Shown piece by piece: positions 8,618 to 17,588 of a DNA stretch of 64,000 nt (position 1 is its first letter; every line of letters starts with the position of its first letter). Source of the DNA: DAINRZ01 sp964634885 (GTDB taxonomy: Bacteria > Bacteroidota > Ignavibacteria > Kapaibacteriales > UBA2268); assembly GCA_964634885.1 (NCBI GenBank), contig CAZWLN010000018.1, positions 16,551-80,550 of the forward strand, given 5' to 3'. Under the pieces are notes generated by a model. It saw nothing but the letters and a program-made list of their open reading frames with translations. It was not told where the DNA came from and made no database searches. Made by a program: the position numbers and the translations under genes.

Positions 8618-10893
8618 ATGAAAAAAAGCATAATAGTAATAATTCTTATTTGCCTGTCTGTATCAGCCAAAGCCGAAAACATCGATGTCGTGCCGTTGAA
8701 CATGAATTTTACCGGGACTGTTGTCTCAGGCGGGAATATTATTTGCTACAGCGACGTCGGAGCATACATTATCAGTACTGACAAAGGAAAGACATGGCAA
8801 CAGCACAGTATAGAATTAGAAGGTAGTATTACAAGAATTGTTAATAATAACGATACTCTTTATGGTATTTTTCCTAATGGACTATTGATTAAGTCCGTTG
8901 ATAACGGTTTGTCCTGGCAGAAAAAAAGTTCAATTTATCTCAAATAGAGAATATGAATTCCATAGCCGTCAATGATTACAGCATTTTCATTGGTACCAAC
9001 AATTCGATTCTCAAATTCGATAAAAATTTCAATTTTATATCATATTTCCCGGACTCTTTGCTGGAAAAATATAGCGGCGCCTTTTCGAATATTGGATGCT
9101 ATAAAAACAAATTGATACTTTCAACGGCAATGTACGATAGTATTCCCAAAATAGTGATTTTTAATGATGATATGTCAATTGTAAATGAATTTGATTTTTT
9201 TAAGAAATTTGCATTTATCAATAATTATTATAATTATAATGGCAGATTCGTAGTCAAAATATTCAATCGTTTGTTTTATATGAATAATGACTTTTCCGGG
9301 TTAACATTTTTCTTTTCGGATACGAACAAAATAATTTCAAAAAGTTTTAATATTGTCGATGATAAATTATATGAATGTATGGATACGAGCAATAATATCT
9401 CAATGACTTTAGGTCTTGAATTAAGGGGATATGACAAGGATTCATGCAATAGTAAATTAATCGGCAAAAGGTTCATTAATAAATATTATATTAATAATCC
9501 CTCAACAATAGGAGGGATAACAACAGAAGGATATAGTTTATCAGTTGCTTTGTTTTATTATAATCCGGTCACAGTATTTGAGGATTCGATAATTGTAATG
9601 GCAGGAAAAAGCAGATCCCTTCTCGTTTCAACTGACAGAGGTAACACCTGGGAATTGAAGTCCTACATTTACGGATACCCAAAATATGCCTCAGGTGATT
9701 CAGTCATATATTTCGGTGATGGAGAAGAAAGAACCGGCTTATATTTATCTACCGACAGGGGAGCAACATTTTCTCCGGCTCAATACTCTGACAATTCATT
9801 CATGCAATTGTTTAAAAATATACCATATATTTATTTTGACAATAGTGGTATTGGTTTCATAGTTGGTTATTCCGGTGCAAAAACAAACAACATTGCCAGC
9901 TCAGTAAATTTCGGTAAATCATTTGATTACAAGTCCAACAAAATTACTCAGCTTCTGCCTTTCCTGTACATTACGCCAGAAGGCCCTGTCAGCAATATAA
10001 TCAAAACTGACAAATATTATTACCTTGCTAAGAATTATTATTCTCAGATATATGGTTCATATATGTCTTATGTCTTTCAATTAGATTCGAGTGCAAGCCT
10101 GGATAGCGTTAAAATGATGGTAAGGGATACTCTCAATAATAATTACCTTCACCTGACAGCGACAGACAGCCCAAGCCATATATACCTGTTCTGCAAGAAA
10201 CTGCCGGTTTTTTACGGTGAGAAGGCCGGGATGCAGGTACGTGAAACACAGGACAGCGGCAGGACATGGACAGTAATTAATACGTTTGAAACTGTTGAAG
10301 GCGACAACAAATTCTACGAACATAACCGGGACTCGGTTTTCTTCACTTCATTAGCCGACAAAAAGGTTTACCTCTACGACCGTAAGAGGAACGTATTCGA
10401 CACACTGGCTTCTTTTCCCAACCGGTCTTTTACAAACCTGCAGGTTGCCTTTGTCAATAACAAGTTCCATATCCTGGGGGACGCCCTGTTCCTTGAAAAC
10501 AGCGACAGGAACGACCTGACACAGTGGACTCCGGCTTCCTGGGACTACGGCACTCCTTCGTTCTACCGAGCCGTGTTCCTTGACAACGTCCTGTTCGCTG
10601 AAATGAAGGACAGCATTCGCCCAAGGAATAATTACAGGATAGAATTTATGAAGACTGTTGGCGTAGAAGAACCTGCCGCTGTTAAAAGTGTCGTCAATAT
10701 ATTTCCAAATCCCTCGAACAGCTTCATTACATTTGAATCAGAAAACGAGAATGCCCGTGTAGAAATATATAATATCATGGGCATCAAACAAATGGACATA
10801 CCCTGGTCAAAGCAGATTAATATTTCTTCGCTTGCTCCCGGCGTCTATTTCATTCGCCAAGGCGCCAGGTCTTTGAAGTTTGTGAAAGAATAA
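8618..10893 (+). CDS. Secreted propeller-like protein with T9SS type A sorting domain, interrupted by a frameshift (paralogue 3)
   Basis: Two adjacent frames make one gene. The first part (8618-8947) has a signal peptide (MKKSIIVIILICLSVSAKA) and STDKGKTWQQ and VDNGLSWQKK motifs, then stops. The second (open from before the ATG at 8953 to 10893) continues in another frame with homology to the 4697 protein. One extra A in the A7 tract at 8921-8927 would join them as a ~758-residue protein, close to the 777 residues of its paralogue. The C-terminus is a clear T9SS type A domain: VNIFPNPSNSFITFESE, ARVEIYNIMGIKQM, LAPGVYFIRQG, KFVKE. GGAG lies upstream of 8618. The break may be a sequencing error, a real mutation or slippage on the A tract. 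Confidence 0.8.
8921..8927 (+). other. A7 homopolymer at the frameshift between the two halves of the 8618 gene
   Basis: The text reads CAG AAA AAA AGT in the upstream frame, which stops at 8945-8947, and GCA GAA AAA AAG TTC in the downstream frame, which stays open through the ATG at 8953. A change of +1 or -2 A restores the paralogue-length protein. Confidence 0.8.
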
Positions 10894-11163
10894 ATTGTGA
10901 CCAATTCGGTATAGACACACGGATGAGCGTCAGTGACGCAAAGCTCCAATATTAAACAAAGAATTAGAATATGAACCCAAATCACGGCACACATTAATTT
11001 ATTGGGGATTAAGCAGGAAGTAAATATAGAATTGAATAGTCAGGATTTTTTACTTGTGTTGAAGTTTGAAGGAATCCATGTCCTTCTCTTCTTTGAAAAG
11101 ATAAAGAATTCTATGTACTGAGACACTCAATAATCATTGAGCCATTCGCATTATTTTTTTTAC
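10894..11163. other. Gene-free stretch after the propeller genes
   Basis: I see no credible ORF. It contains a short hairpin, GCGTC/GACGC, near 10930 and an inverted repeat CTCAAT/ATTGAG near 11127. It is followed by the palindromic repeats at 11164-11335. Confidence 0.5.
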
Positions 11164-11335
11164 AGATATACAACCCCTAACGGGGTTGGTAGATATTCAG
11201 GATACATAGTGTTACCGAGATACAACCCCTAACGGGGTTGGAGAAGACTAACTATTCTCAGAACTCCGTAGGAGTTTAACATCTGTAACATAATACAAAA
11301 AGTACATCTCAGAACTCCGTAGGAGTTCAACATCT
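11164..11335. repeat. Two families of short palindromic (REP-like) repeats, two copies each
   Basis: The first family (11164-11189 and 11217-11241) has the palindrome AACCCCTAACGGGGTT inside a longer conserved unit ending in GG. The second (11257-11285 and 11308-11335) has AACTCCGTAGGAGTT, preceded by CTCAG and followed by AACATCT. Direct copies are in the same orientation. Units of this form are common between genes in FCB genomes. No spacers or adjacent cas genes are present, so this is not a CRISPR array. Confidence 0.8.
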
Positions 11336-11545
11336 TTTGACAATATTGTTTTGCAGACAGGGTTGCTCGTGGCAATGAAAATAATTAATTTAACTCTTCT
11401 CCCCAAATTTTTCATCTGACCCCAAATCACTGATAAAATGCTTAATTGTTTATGAAAAACTTGATTTTTCAAAAAATAATAATTAATTTGAATTTATTGA
11501 AAAAAACAAGGGTTTGTATTGTTAATTAATTAGGAGACGTGAGCG

Positions 11546-12526
11546 ATGATCAGAAAAGTGTCCGTTTTTTTTCTCGTTATGATAGTATTTTCATACTTTA
11601 CAAACGCACAGTGCCCCGAAGGCTCTAAGATCGACACAAAGAACCGTGTGTCGAACGGCGATTTCAGCCAGGGGAACTACGGCTTTCACTCAGATTACAA
11701 GTTCAACAAAAAAACTGTTTTTGACGAAGGTACATACTCGATCGTTAACAGCCCCAAATACATCCATCAGGGCTTCCAGGACTGCGACGACCACACTACT
11801 GCCGGCGGCCTGATGCTTGTCATCAACGGTTCTCCCGTTGACGACATGGTTGTCTGGGAACAGGACGTTGACGTTGTACCAAACACTACGTACTTCTTTT
11901 CCACATGGATTTGCTCGATGACCGACAAAGGCAACATCGCCAAACTTCAGTTCTCCATCAACGGCGTGAAACTCGGTGAGCCTTTCGAAGCAAACGAACA
12001 GTCCTGCCGCTGGAACCAGTTCTTTACCAACTGGGAATCGGGCAGCGCTACCAAAGCCAAGATTTCAATCGTTAACAAAAACACAAAGAAATCGGGCAAT
12101 GACTTTGCCCTCGACGACATTACCTTCTATCCATGCCTCCCGTTCAAACTCGAAGGCAGGCTCGACAAACTGAATATCGGCGAAGCAATCGAACTCAGGA
12201 ACATATTCTTCAAATCCGGCGATTTCCAGATCCAGCCCCAGTCCTATCCTGAATTGAATATGGTTGCGGACTTCCTGACAAAGAATCCTAAGGTTGAGAT
12301 CGAGATTTCAGGCCATACAGATAATGTCGGCCCTGACAATGCCAACATGTCCCTGTCCCTGGACCGCGCAAGAGCAGTCTATGAATACCTCATCGGTAAG
12401 GTTAAAGGCGGCGACAAGAGAATTAAGTATATCGGCTATGGTAAGAGCATGCCCGTTGCCAGCAATGAAACCCTCGAAGGCAGGCAGCTTAACAGGCGCG
12501 TGGAAATGAAAATAGTAAAGAAATAG
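11546..12526 (+). CDS. OmpA-family outer-membrane protein with N-terminal carbohydrate-binding-like domain
   Basis: 326 residues. A signal peptide (MIRKVSVFFLVMIVFSYFTN) is followed by a region of about 180 residues opening NRVSNGDFSQGNYGF and containing VVPNTTYFFSTWICSM and FALDDITFYPC. This pattern is typical of CBM4/9- or DUF642-like jelly-roll domains. The C-terminal ~115 residues form an OmpA peptidoglycan-binding domain: FKSGDFQIQPQSYPEL, EISGHTDNVG, LSLDRARAVYEYL, YGKSMPVASN, LNRRVEMKI. It probably links a surface or periplasmic ligand to the cell wall. AGGAG at 11532-11536 precedes the ATG by 9 nt. A strong terminator follows at 12551, so it is probably monocistronic. Confidence 0.88.
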   Translation: MIRKVSVFFLVMIVFSYFTNAQCPEGSKIDTKNRVSNGDFSQGNYGFHSDYKFNKKTVFDEGTYSIVNSPKYIHQGFQDCDDHTTAGGLMLVINGSPVDDMVVWEQDVDVVPNTTYFFSTWICSMTDKGNIAKLQFSINGVKLGEPFEANEQSCRWNQFFTNWESGSATKAKISIVNKNTKKSGNDFALDDITFYPCLPFKLEGRLDKLNIGEAIELRNIFFKSGDFQIQPQSYPELNMVADFLTKNPKVEIEISGHTDNVGPDNANMSLSLDRARAVYEYLIGKVKGGDKRIKYIGYGKSMPVASNETLEGRQLNRRVEMKIVKK

Positions 12527-12550
12527 AACACTGCTGAATATTTGTTTTTG

Positions 12551-12581
12551 AAAAAAGGGGAGCGCTGCTCCCTTTTTTTTT
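12551..12581 (+). terminator. Intrinsic terminator after the OmpA-family gene
   Basis: GGGAGC-GCT-GCTCCC stem-loop (12558-12572) followed by nine T. The A-run before the stem would pair with the T-run, so it could work in both directions. Confidence 0.88.
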
Positions 12582-12600
12582 GCTCAGCGCTAATTGAAAA

Positions 12601-12720
12601 TTGGAAGAAAAGAACTTCTTTGTAGCAAAGAAGCTTTTTGTAATTAGTGGCACATCTTTTGCGGTTACAGCAATTGTACCGGCCCTGCTGCACAAGAGGC
12701 AGAAGGCGGTCAATAAGTGA
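12601..12720 (+). CDS. Candidate small single-pass membrane protein (39 aa)
   Basis: A TTG-started frame encodes 39 residues: a short charged start (EEKNFFVAKK), one hydrophobic segment of about 19 residues (LFVISGTSFAVTAIVPALL) and a basic tail (HKRQKAVNK). The codons look like those of neighbouring real genes (GCG GTT ACA GCA, CCG GCC CTG CTG CAC AAG). Against it: the start is TTG, the upstream ribosome binding site is weak, and bases 12615-12639 also form a CTTCTTTG/CAAAGAAG hairpin with a T-run that could be a second terminator for the OmpA gene. A large stem-loop with a T-tract at 12834 could end its transcript. No family is recognised. Confidence 0.35.
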   Translation: MEEKNFFVAKKLFVISGTSFAVTAIVPALLHKRQKAVNK

Positions 12721-12743
12721 ATTCGCTTATTGTATATAGTAAA

Positions 12744-12770
12744 AACCGGTATTTTATATTTTTACCGGTT
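12744..12770. other. Short inverted repeat AACCGGTA/TACCGGTT
   Basis: An 8-bp perfect stem with an 11-nt AT-rich loop, between the candidate small gene (12601-12720) and the terminator at 12834. It could be an RNA structure or a DNA-binding site. Confidence 0.4.
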
Positions 12771-12833
12771 TACGGGTATTTTATAGTATAAAATATACAG
12801 TTATATTTACTTGGTCTTAATTGACAAGTTAGA

Positions 12834-12897
12834 AACCCAAATGAGAGGGGGATTATAACAACCTCATCCCTTTTCACCTCCTTTCATTGGGTTTTTT
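12834..12897 (+). terminator. Long stem-loop with T6 tract, terminator-like
   Basis: AACCCAA (12834-12840) pairs with TTGGGTT (12887-12893), and the stem continues inward with TGAGAGGGGG (42-51) against CCTCCTTTCA (77-86). That gives about 17 bp with one bulge and G.T pairs, then TTTTTT at 12892-12897. No recognised gene ends directly upstream except the 39-aa candidate, so it may end that gene or a small RNA. Alternatively it is a leader structure for the 13075 gene. Confidence 0.55.
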
Positions 12898-13074
12898 AAA
12901 TTCGTAGCAAATCCCATATAAACATATATTTACCAATTTTCACGGATATCCCCCCCCGACAATTGGTATTTTTGTAAATTACCTGATTGCAGGGATTTAC
13001 TTTAATACTCCCGGCACTTATCTTTGAATTAGTTATTTGATACGTTTATTGTATAACAAATTAAGGTGTTTAAC

Positions 13075-13287
13075 ATGAATTACAGTGCTTACAACTATTA
13101 CAGTGACGGTTCCGACCTGGCAATGTCATTCAATGATTTTGAAGTATCGCTGTCCCAGATCGATCTCGAAAAAGACGACGTTACCGACCTGATGAGAAGA
13201 AGCCAGAGAAGAAAGAAACAAATCGACAAACTCATCATGGACCTGGAAAAACAGTTCGGCGATTTCGACACCGATTTTCAGGATTAA
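13075..13287 (+). CDS. Small hydrophilic protein of unknown function (70 aa)
   Basis: The ATG at 13075 is preceded by TTAAGGTG. The N-terminal part is rich in Tyr, Ser, Asn and Asp (NYSAYNYYSDGSD). The C-terminal half is a strongly charged predicted helix (LEKDDVTDLMRRSQRRKKQ, then IDKLIMDLEKQFGDF), which may be a coiled coil. It has no signal peptide and no membrane segment. It ends 5 bp before the convergent threonine aldolase stop. The good codon pattern and spacing argue it is real. The family is not recognised. Confidence 0.65.
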   Translation: MNYSAYNYYSDGSDLAMSFNDFEVSLSQIDLEKDDVTDLMRRSQRRKKQIDKLIMDLEKQFGDFDTDFQD

Positions 13288-13292
13288 GACGA

Positions 13293-14330
13293 TTACTTGA
13301 TCAGGTCCTGAATCGAATTCCTGACGATGTCGGCAGCCTGGTTCGCCTGCAGTTTGCTTACCTGGAAATGGAACACGGCCCTGACGGTTTTGTTCCCGAT
13401 TTCGAAAAGCAACAACCCGTTCTTTTTACATTCTTCCTGGAGTGACCCCGGCATAATGCGCGAGCGGTACCTGAACATTACCATGTTGGTTTCAACCTTG
13501 CCCAGGTCTATGTCAATATGTTCAGACAGGGACAATTTCTTAGCAAATATCTTCGCATTCTTGTGAGTCTCCGGCAGAAGCTTCTGGTGCTCTTTTACCG
13601 CGTACAACCCGGCTGAAGCCAGTATTCCTGCCTGCCTCATGCCGCCGCCGAATACTTTACGCCATTTCCTGGCGCTTGCAATTACTTCCCTCGAGCCGAG
13701 CAGCAGTGAGCCTGAAGGCGCTCCCAGGCCTTTCGACAGCGATACTGCCATCGTATCGAATAATTTGGCATAGTCGAAGAGCGAAACGCCGGTAGCTGCA
13801 GACGATTCCCACACCCTGGCGCCGTCGCAGTGAAGCTTCAGGTTGTTGTCGCCGGCCAGTTGTTCCAGTTTCTTAATGTAATCGAGCGATATGACCCTGC
13901 CGCCGTGCCTGTTGTGAGTGTTCTCGATGCATATCAGCGATGTGCGCGGAAAATGAAGGTCTCCGGTTGTCCTGATGCTGTTTTTTACTTCGTCCAGGTC
14001 CATCTCGCCTTTTTCAGATTTGATGGGGCGCAGTTGTACATTGGAAAGAATGGCCGGAGCTGCGGCTTCATAGTAAAATATATGCGAATCGGCTTCGAGT
14101 ATTACTTCGTCTCCGGGCCGGGTCAGGGTTGCCAGGGCAACCTGGTTCGCCATTGTGCCGGAGGGTACGAACAGGGCAGCTTCTTTGCCGAAAAGCTTGG
14201 AAATATATTCTTCGAGTTCATTGACGGAAGGGTCTTCTCCGAAAACATCGTCTCCTACGGGCGCCGATGCAATGACCCATCTCATCTCTTCTGTCGGCAG
14301 TGTTACTGTATCGCTTCTTAAATCAATCAT
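13293..14330 (-). CDS. ltaE: Low-specificity L-threonine aldolase
   Basis: A 345-residue PLP enzyme of fold type I, the usual family length. It would cleave L-threonine or allo-threonine to glycine and acetaldehyde in the cytosol. Diagnostic text: MIDLRSDTVTLPTEEMR at the N-terminus, GDDVFGEDPSVNELE, FVPSGTMANQVAL, IENTHNRHGGRV, LHCDGARVWESS, and SLSKGLGAPSGSLL with the PLP lysine at position 200. It is alone on the minus strand next to the lipid-kinase-like gene, 62 bp apart in the same direction, so the two could share a transcript. Confidence 0.93.
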   Translation of the reverse strand: MIDLRSDTVTLPTEEMRWVIASAPVGDDVFGEDPSVNELEEYISKLFGKEAALFVPSGTMANQVALATLTRPGDEVILEADSHIFYYEAAAPAILSNVQLRPIKSEKGEMDLDEVKNSIRTTGDLHFPRTSLICIENTHNRHGGRVISLDYIKKLEQLAGDNNLKLHCDGARVWESSAATGVSLFDYAKLFDTMAVSLSKGLGAPSGSLLLGSREVIASARKWRKVFGGGMRQAGILASAGLYAVKEHQKLLPETHKNAKIFAKKLSLSEHIDIDLGKVETNMVMFRYRSRIMPGSLQEECKKNGLLLFEIGNKTVRAVFHFQVSKLQANQAADIVRNSIQDLIK

Positions 14331-14392
14331 ATATTATCAATTTATTCTATAAAAAATTTCTTTTTCAAATCTAAGTAAAAACAATCAATATT

Positions 14393-15055
14393 TCACATCA
14401 AATTAAGATAACCGGCAAGATTCATTTGTATTGCTGCGTAATTCCCGGCCCACATGATCAGTCCGATGCTGACAGGAATCGACAGGTTGTCGTCCATCTT
14501 CATCACCGCCGAAGCTGCTTCCATGAAACCTGCAACGACTGCAGCGATGTATCCGGCGACAAAATATGTCATTGGTGCGCCGATGATGCAGCCGATGAAA
14601 GTAATGACGAGGAAGGCGGAAACGAAGAAGGCGGAAGTTCCTTCCCAGCTTTTTGTGAACAGTTTGTGCTTGCCGAATTTCCTGCCGATGAGCGCTGCGC
14701 TCAGGTCTGAAATGATCAGTACGGAGAACCCGGTGACGGCTAGCAGCTTCGGGAAAACAAAGACACAAAGGGAAGCGGAGATCAATACCCAGGTAGCGCC
14801 GTTCAGACGGAGTTTGTCTCCTGTTTCATGGGGCCTCATCATCCTTCCGAAGACCTTGTGCAGCAGTGTGCGTACATACTGGTTAACGCTTGCCAGCAAG
14901 TCCACGGCGATGAAAACCGCCGTCAGCGGAAGAAGAATGGACAAAGCCAGTTCTTTAGAAATGAAAGAATATATCAGGGGTATAGAAATCGAATTAAGGT
15001 GTATGCCCTTGCGAATTAATTCTTGTTTGTATGTTATGTCTTTATTTTCAGTCAT
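14393..15055 (-). CDS. SEC59/DGK1/VTE5-family CTP-dependent polyprenol or diacylglycerol kinase-like membrane protein
   Basis: 220 residues with about six or seven hydrophobic segments. The family signature is DLSAALIGRKFGKHKLF followed by TKSWEGTSAFF, the CTP-binding and EGT motif of DGK1/dolichol-kinase-like and related cytidylyltransferase enzymes. The N-terminal RKGIHLNSISIPLIY (R-K-x-x-H) is also typical. The lipid substrate cannot be told from sequence. Its divergent start lies 50 bp from ispE, an isoprenoid pathway gene, which makes a polyprenol-related role attractive; that is inference. Confidence 0.75.
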   Translation of the reverse strand: MTENKDITYKQELIRKGIHLNSISIPLIYSFISKELALSILLPLTAVFIAVDLLASVNQYVRTLLHKVFGRMMRPHETGDKLRLNGATWVLISASLCVFVFPKLLAVTGFSVLIISDLSAALIGRKFGKHKLFTKSWEGTSAFFVSAFLVITFIGCIIGAPMTYFVAGYIAAVVAGFMEAASAVMKMDDNLSIPVSIGLIMWAGNYAAIQMNLAGYLNLM

Positions 15056-15105
15056 AGTTTATTAAATTTGCAATTAAAAAATATTGAATTTGAGCAAAAT
15101 TAATA

Positions 15106-15975
15106 ATGAAAATTATAAAAGAAAAAGCTTTTGCAAAAATAAATCTTGGCCTCGAAGTCTTGTACAAAAGAATTGACGGCTATCATGAGATAAACACTGT
15201 ACTTACAGCCGTCAATCTTTTTGACGGCGTGACCCTCGAACGCTCCGACAAACTTCGTTTGAACTGTGTTCCGGACATAGGGGTTAAAGAGAAGGACAAC
15301 ATTGCCTGGAAAGCTGCCGCCTGTTTTCTGGAAGCCATCGGCGCCGAAGGAGACGGATTCACCATAACAATCGAGAAAAGGATACCTGCGGGGGCAGGCC
15401 TGGGTGGCGGCAGTTCGGACGCTGCTGCTGTCCTTCGGGCTTTAGCCCGGTTCTATCCTGCAAAAGCCGACTCACAATTGCTTTACAAACTTGCTTACAG
15501 GCTGGGTTCCGACGTGCCTTTCTTCCTTTACGGCAGCCGGGCGCTGGCAAAAGGCAGGGGAGAAATACTTACTGCCGCTGAATTCGACTTCCCGTACTGG
15601 GTAGTCCTGATCTATCCGAACCTGCCGGTTTCCACTGCCTGGGCCTACGGTTCCCTGATGAAAAACACGGAGCCGAAAAAGTACAAGAACTTAGTGAAGA
15701 TCATTAACAAGGGTTTTACGGATTACCCATACCTGAATTCCAAATTGAAAAATGATTTTGAAAATACTGTATTTAAAAAATATCCTCAGTTGAAGGCAAT
15801 CAAACAAAGACTGATAGCAGGGGGAGCCTTCTTTGCACTTCTTAGCGGCAGCGGTTCTACGGTTTACGGCCTCTTCGACCGTAAAGAACTCGCCGTACAG
15901 GCGTCACGCCACTTCGGCGAATTTACAGCCATCCTGTGCAAACCTTTTGCCGGCGCTTCTAAAAATTCAGATTAG
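15106..15975 (+). CDS. ispE: 4-diphosphocytidyl-2-C-methyl-D-erythritol kinase
   Basis: A 289-residue GHMP kinase of the non-mevalonate (MEP) isoprenoid pathway; it phosphorylates CDP-ME at O2. Seen: AFAKINLGLEVLYKRIDGYH at the N-terminus (K-I-N-L and D-G-Y-H), the ATP-binding PAGAGLGGGSSDAAA, LGSDVPFFLYG, and the C-terminal LLSGSGSTVYGLF. The length is typical. It is divergent from the 15055 gene and followed by glgA after 87 bp. Confidence 0.94.
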   Translation: MKIIKEKAFAKINLGLEVLYKRIDGYHEINTVLTAVNLFDGVTLERSDKLRLNCVPDIGVKEKDNIAWKAAACFLEAIGAEGDGFTITIEKRIPAGAGLGGGSSDAAAVLRALARFYPAKADSQLLYKLAYRLGSDVPFFLYGSRALAKGRGEILTAAEFDFPYWVVLIYPNLPVSTAWAYGSLMKNTEPKKYKNLVKIINKGFTDYPYLNSKLKNDFENTVFKKYPQLKAIKQRLIAGGAFFALLSGSGSTVYGLFDRKELAVQASRHFGEFTAILCKPFAGASKNSD

Positions 15976-16062
15976 AGTGGAAAAGGACGATAAACAAAAG
16001 ATGAATAAGTTGGTTTGAAATTTGATATGAATTATTGATTTTGATGGTATAGTTGTAGAGTT

Positions 16063-17553
16063 ATGAAGATATTATTAGCGTCAACTGAAATTGCGCCGTA
16101 TGCAAAAGCAGGCGGGCTGGCAGATATAGCTTCCTATTTACCTCTCGAATGGGGAAAATTCGGGCAGAGCCCCATCATCGTCATGCCCAAGTACAGGTTT
16201 ATCGATGTGGAAAAGTACGGATTCGAACCAACAGACCTTGTCCTCTATGTACCTGTGAGCCACTGGACAGAATTCGCCAGACTCTGGTACGGTACACTGC
16301 CGGACTCGAACGTACCGGTTTACCTCGTTGAAAACAATGATTACTTCGACAGGGACGGCATCTACGGGGACCCATTCGAATACGGGGACAACGACCGCCG
16401 TTTCATTTTCTTCAGCAGGGCAGTGTTTGAAACGGCCAAGGCAATAAACTTCATTCCCGACATCATACATGCACATGATTTCCACACAGCGTTTACAATG
16501 GCATTCCTGAAGTCCCATTACCGCTATGACCCCTTCTTTTCAAGGACTGCCGGTGTCTATACGATCCACAACCTGGCGTACCAGGGCTGGTTTAACGCAC
16601 AAAGAGCTATGGATTTTGCTTCCATCGGCATGAAAGAGTTCTATCCCGGAAGTTGGTTCGAGAAATTCGGCCAGGTGAACGCCATGAAAACGGGCATCAT
16701 GTTCGCCGACAAGATTACCACCGTCAGCCCGACCTATTCCATGGAGATCAGGACTCCGGAATACAGTGAAGGCCAACAGGATATACTTAACATCAGGGGT
16801 GCAGACCTTGTTGGCATACTTAACGGTGTCTATTATAATTACTGGAATCCGGAAACCGACAGCTATATTCACTGCAACTTCAACCAGGATTCGCTTGACA
16901 GGAAAAGGGACAATAAAATACAATTCCTTAAGGAACTGGGTTTCCAGGAACACCAGAACCTCGACCTGCCCCTGATCGGCATGGTTAACCGACTGACAGA
17001 ACAGAAAGGCATCGACCTCATCATGAACAAGCTGGAATACTGGCTGAGCAACAGGCACTTCCGGCTGCTGCTCATCGGTTCCGGAGATCAGAAGTACGAA
17101 GACTATTTCAAGTACATCCAATGGAAATATCCCGACCTTACGTTCATATTTCTGGGTTACAACGAAGCCCTCTCTCACAAGGTCATTGCCGGTTCCGACT
17201 TCCTGTTCATGCCTTCGCGATTCGAACCTTGCGGCCTTACACAGATGTATGCCATGAAATACGGCACCATACCCATTGTAAGGCAAACCGGCGGCTTAGC
17301 CGACACCGTCAGGGAATATATGCCTGAAACAGGGCAGGGGACAGGGTTTGTCTTCTGGAACTACAACGCCGAAGACCTTGCCTATGCTCTCAGGAGGGCG
17401 CTTTCTGTGTTCCACCTGAACGGACACATGGACCTGATAAGGAAAAATGCAATGGCGCAGGACTTCTCTTCCAGCAAATCAGCCCTCGAATACCTCAAGG
17501 TTTTCAACTGGGCGCTGGAAAAAGTTCGCGGCAGAATTGAATATAATTTTTAA
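16063..17553 (+). CDS. glgA: Glycogen synthase (ADP- or UDP-glucose, GT5)
   Basis: A 496-residue GT5/GT-B enzyme that extends alpha-1,4-glucan chains. The nucleotide-sugar loop is KAGGLAD (Lys15). Starch-synthase text follows: HAHDFHTAF, YTIHNLAYQGWF, KITTVSPTYSMEI, GILNGVYYNYWNP, GMVNRLTEQKGIDL, and the C-terminal MPSRFEPCGLTQMYAMKYG then QTGGLADTV. The length is near the bacterial norm. Branching enzyme and glgC are not in the window. Three genes follow closely on the same strand (17589, 18060, 18535) and may form one transcript. Confidence 0.93.
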   Translation: MKILLASTEIAPYAKAGGLADIASYLPLEWGKFGQSPIIVMPKYRFIDVEKYGFEPTDLVLYVPVSHWTEFARLWYGTLPDSNVPVYLVENNDYFDRDGIYGDPFEYGDNDRRFIFFSRAVFETAKAINFIPDIIHAHDFHTAFTMAFLKSHYRYDPFFSRTAGVYTIHNLAYQGWFNAQRAMDFASIGMKEFYPGSWFEKFGQVNAMKTGIMFADKITTVSPTYSMEIRTPEYSEGQQDILNIRGADLVGILNGVYYNYWNPETDSYIHCNFNQDSLDRKRDNKIQFLKELGFQEHQNLDLPLIGMVNRLTEQKGIDLIMNKLEYWLSNRHFRLLLIGSGDQKYEDYFKYIQWKYPDLTFIFLGYNEALSHKVIAGSDFLFMPSRFEPCGLTQMYAMKYGTIPIVRQTGGLADTVREYMPETGQGTGFVFWNYNAEDLAYALRRALSVFHLNGHMDLIRKNAMAQDFSSSKSALEYLKVFNWALEKVRGRIEYNF

Positions 17554-17588
17554 TTTAGTTTTTGGAATTGATTATTATAAAAGAAAAC

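Noticed and set aside
11164..11335. CRISPR-like direct repeats
   Set aside because: Two different palindromic families with only two copies each, irregular spacing and no adjacent cas genes.
12615..12639. CTTCTTTG/CAAAGAAG hairpin with T-run as a second OmpA terminator
   Set aside because: Possible, but the 12551 terminator is much stronger and this hairpin lies within a frame that codes a plausible membrane peptide; left as an alternative.
14454..15065. 203-codon plus-strand ORF opposite the DGK1-like gene
   Set aside because: It is antisense to a gene with recognisable motifs and membrane segments, and its own translation has no family features.
16540..17286. 248-codon minus-strand ORF within glgA
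   Set aside because: Antisense shadow of a fully conserved glgA.
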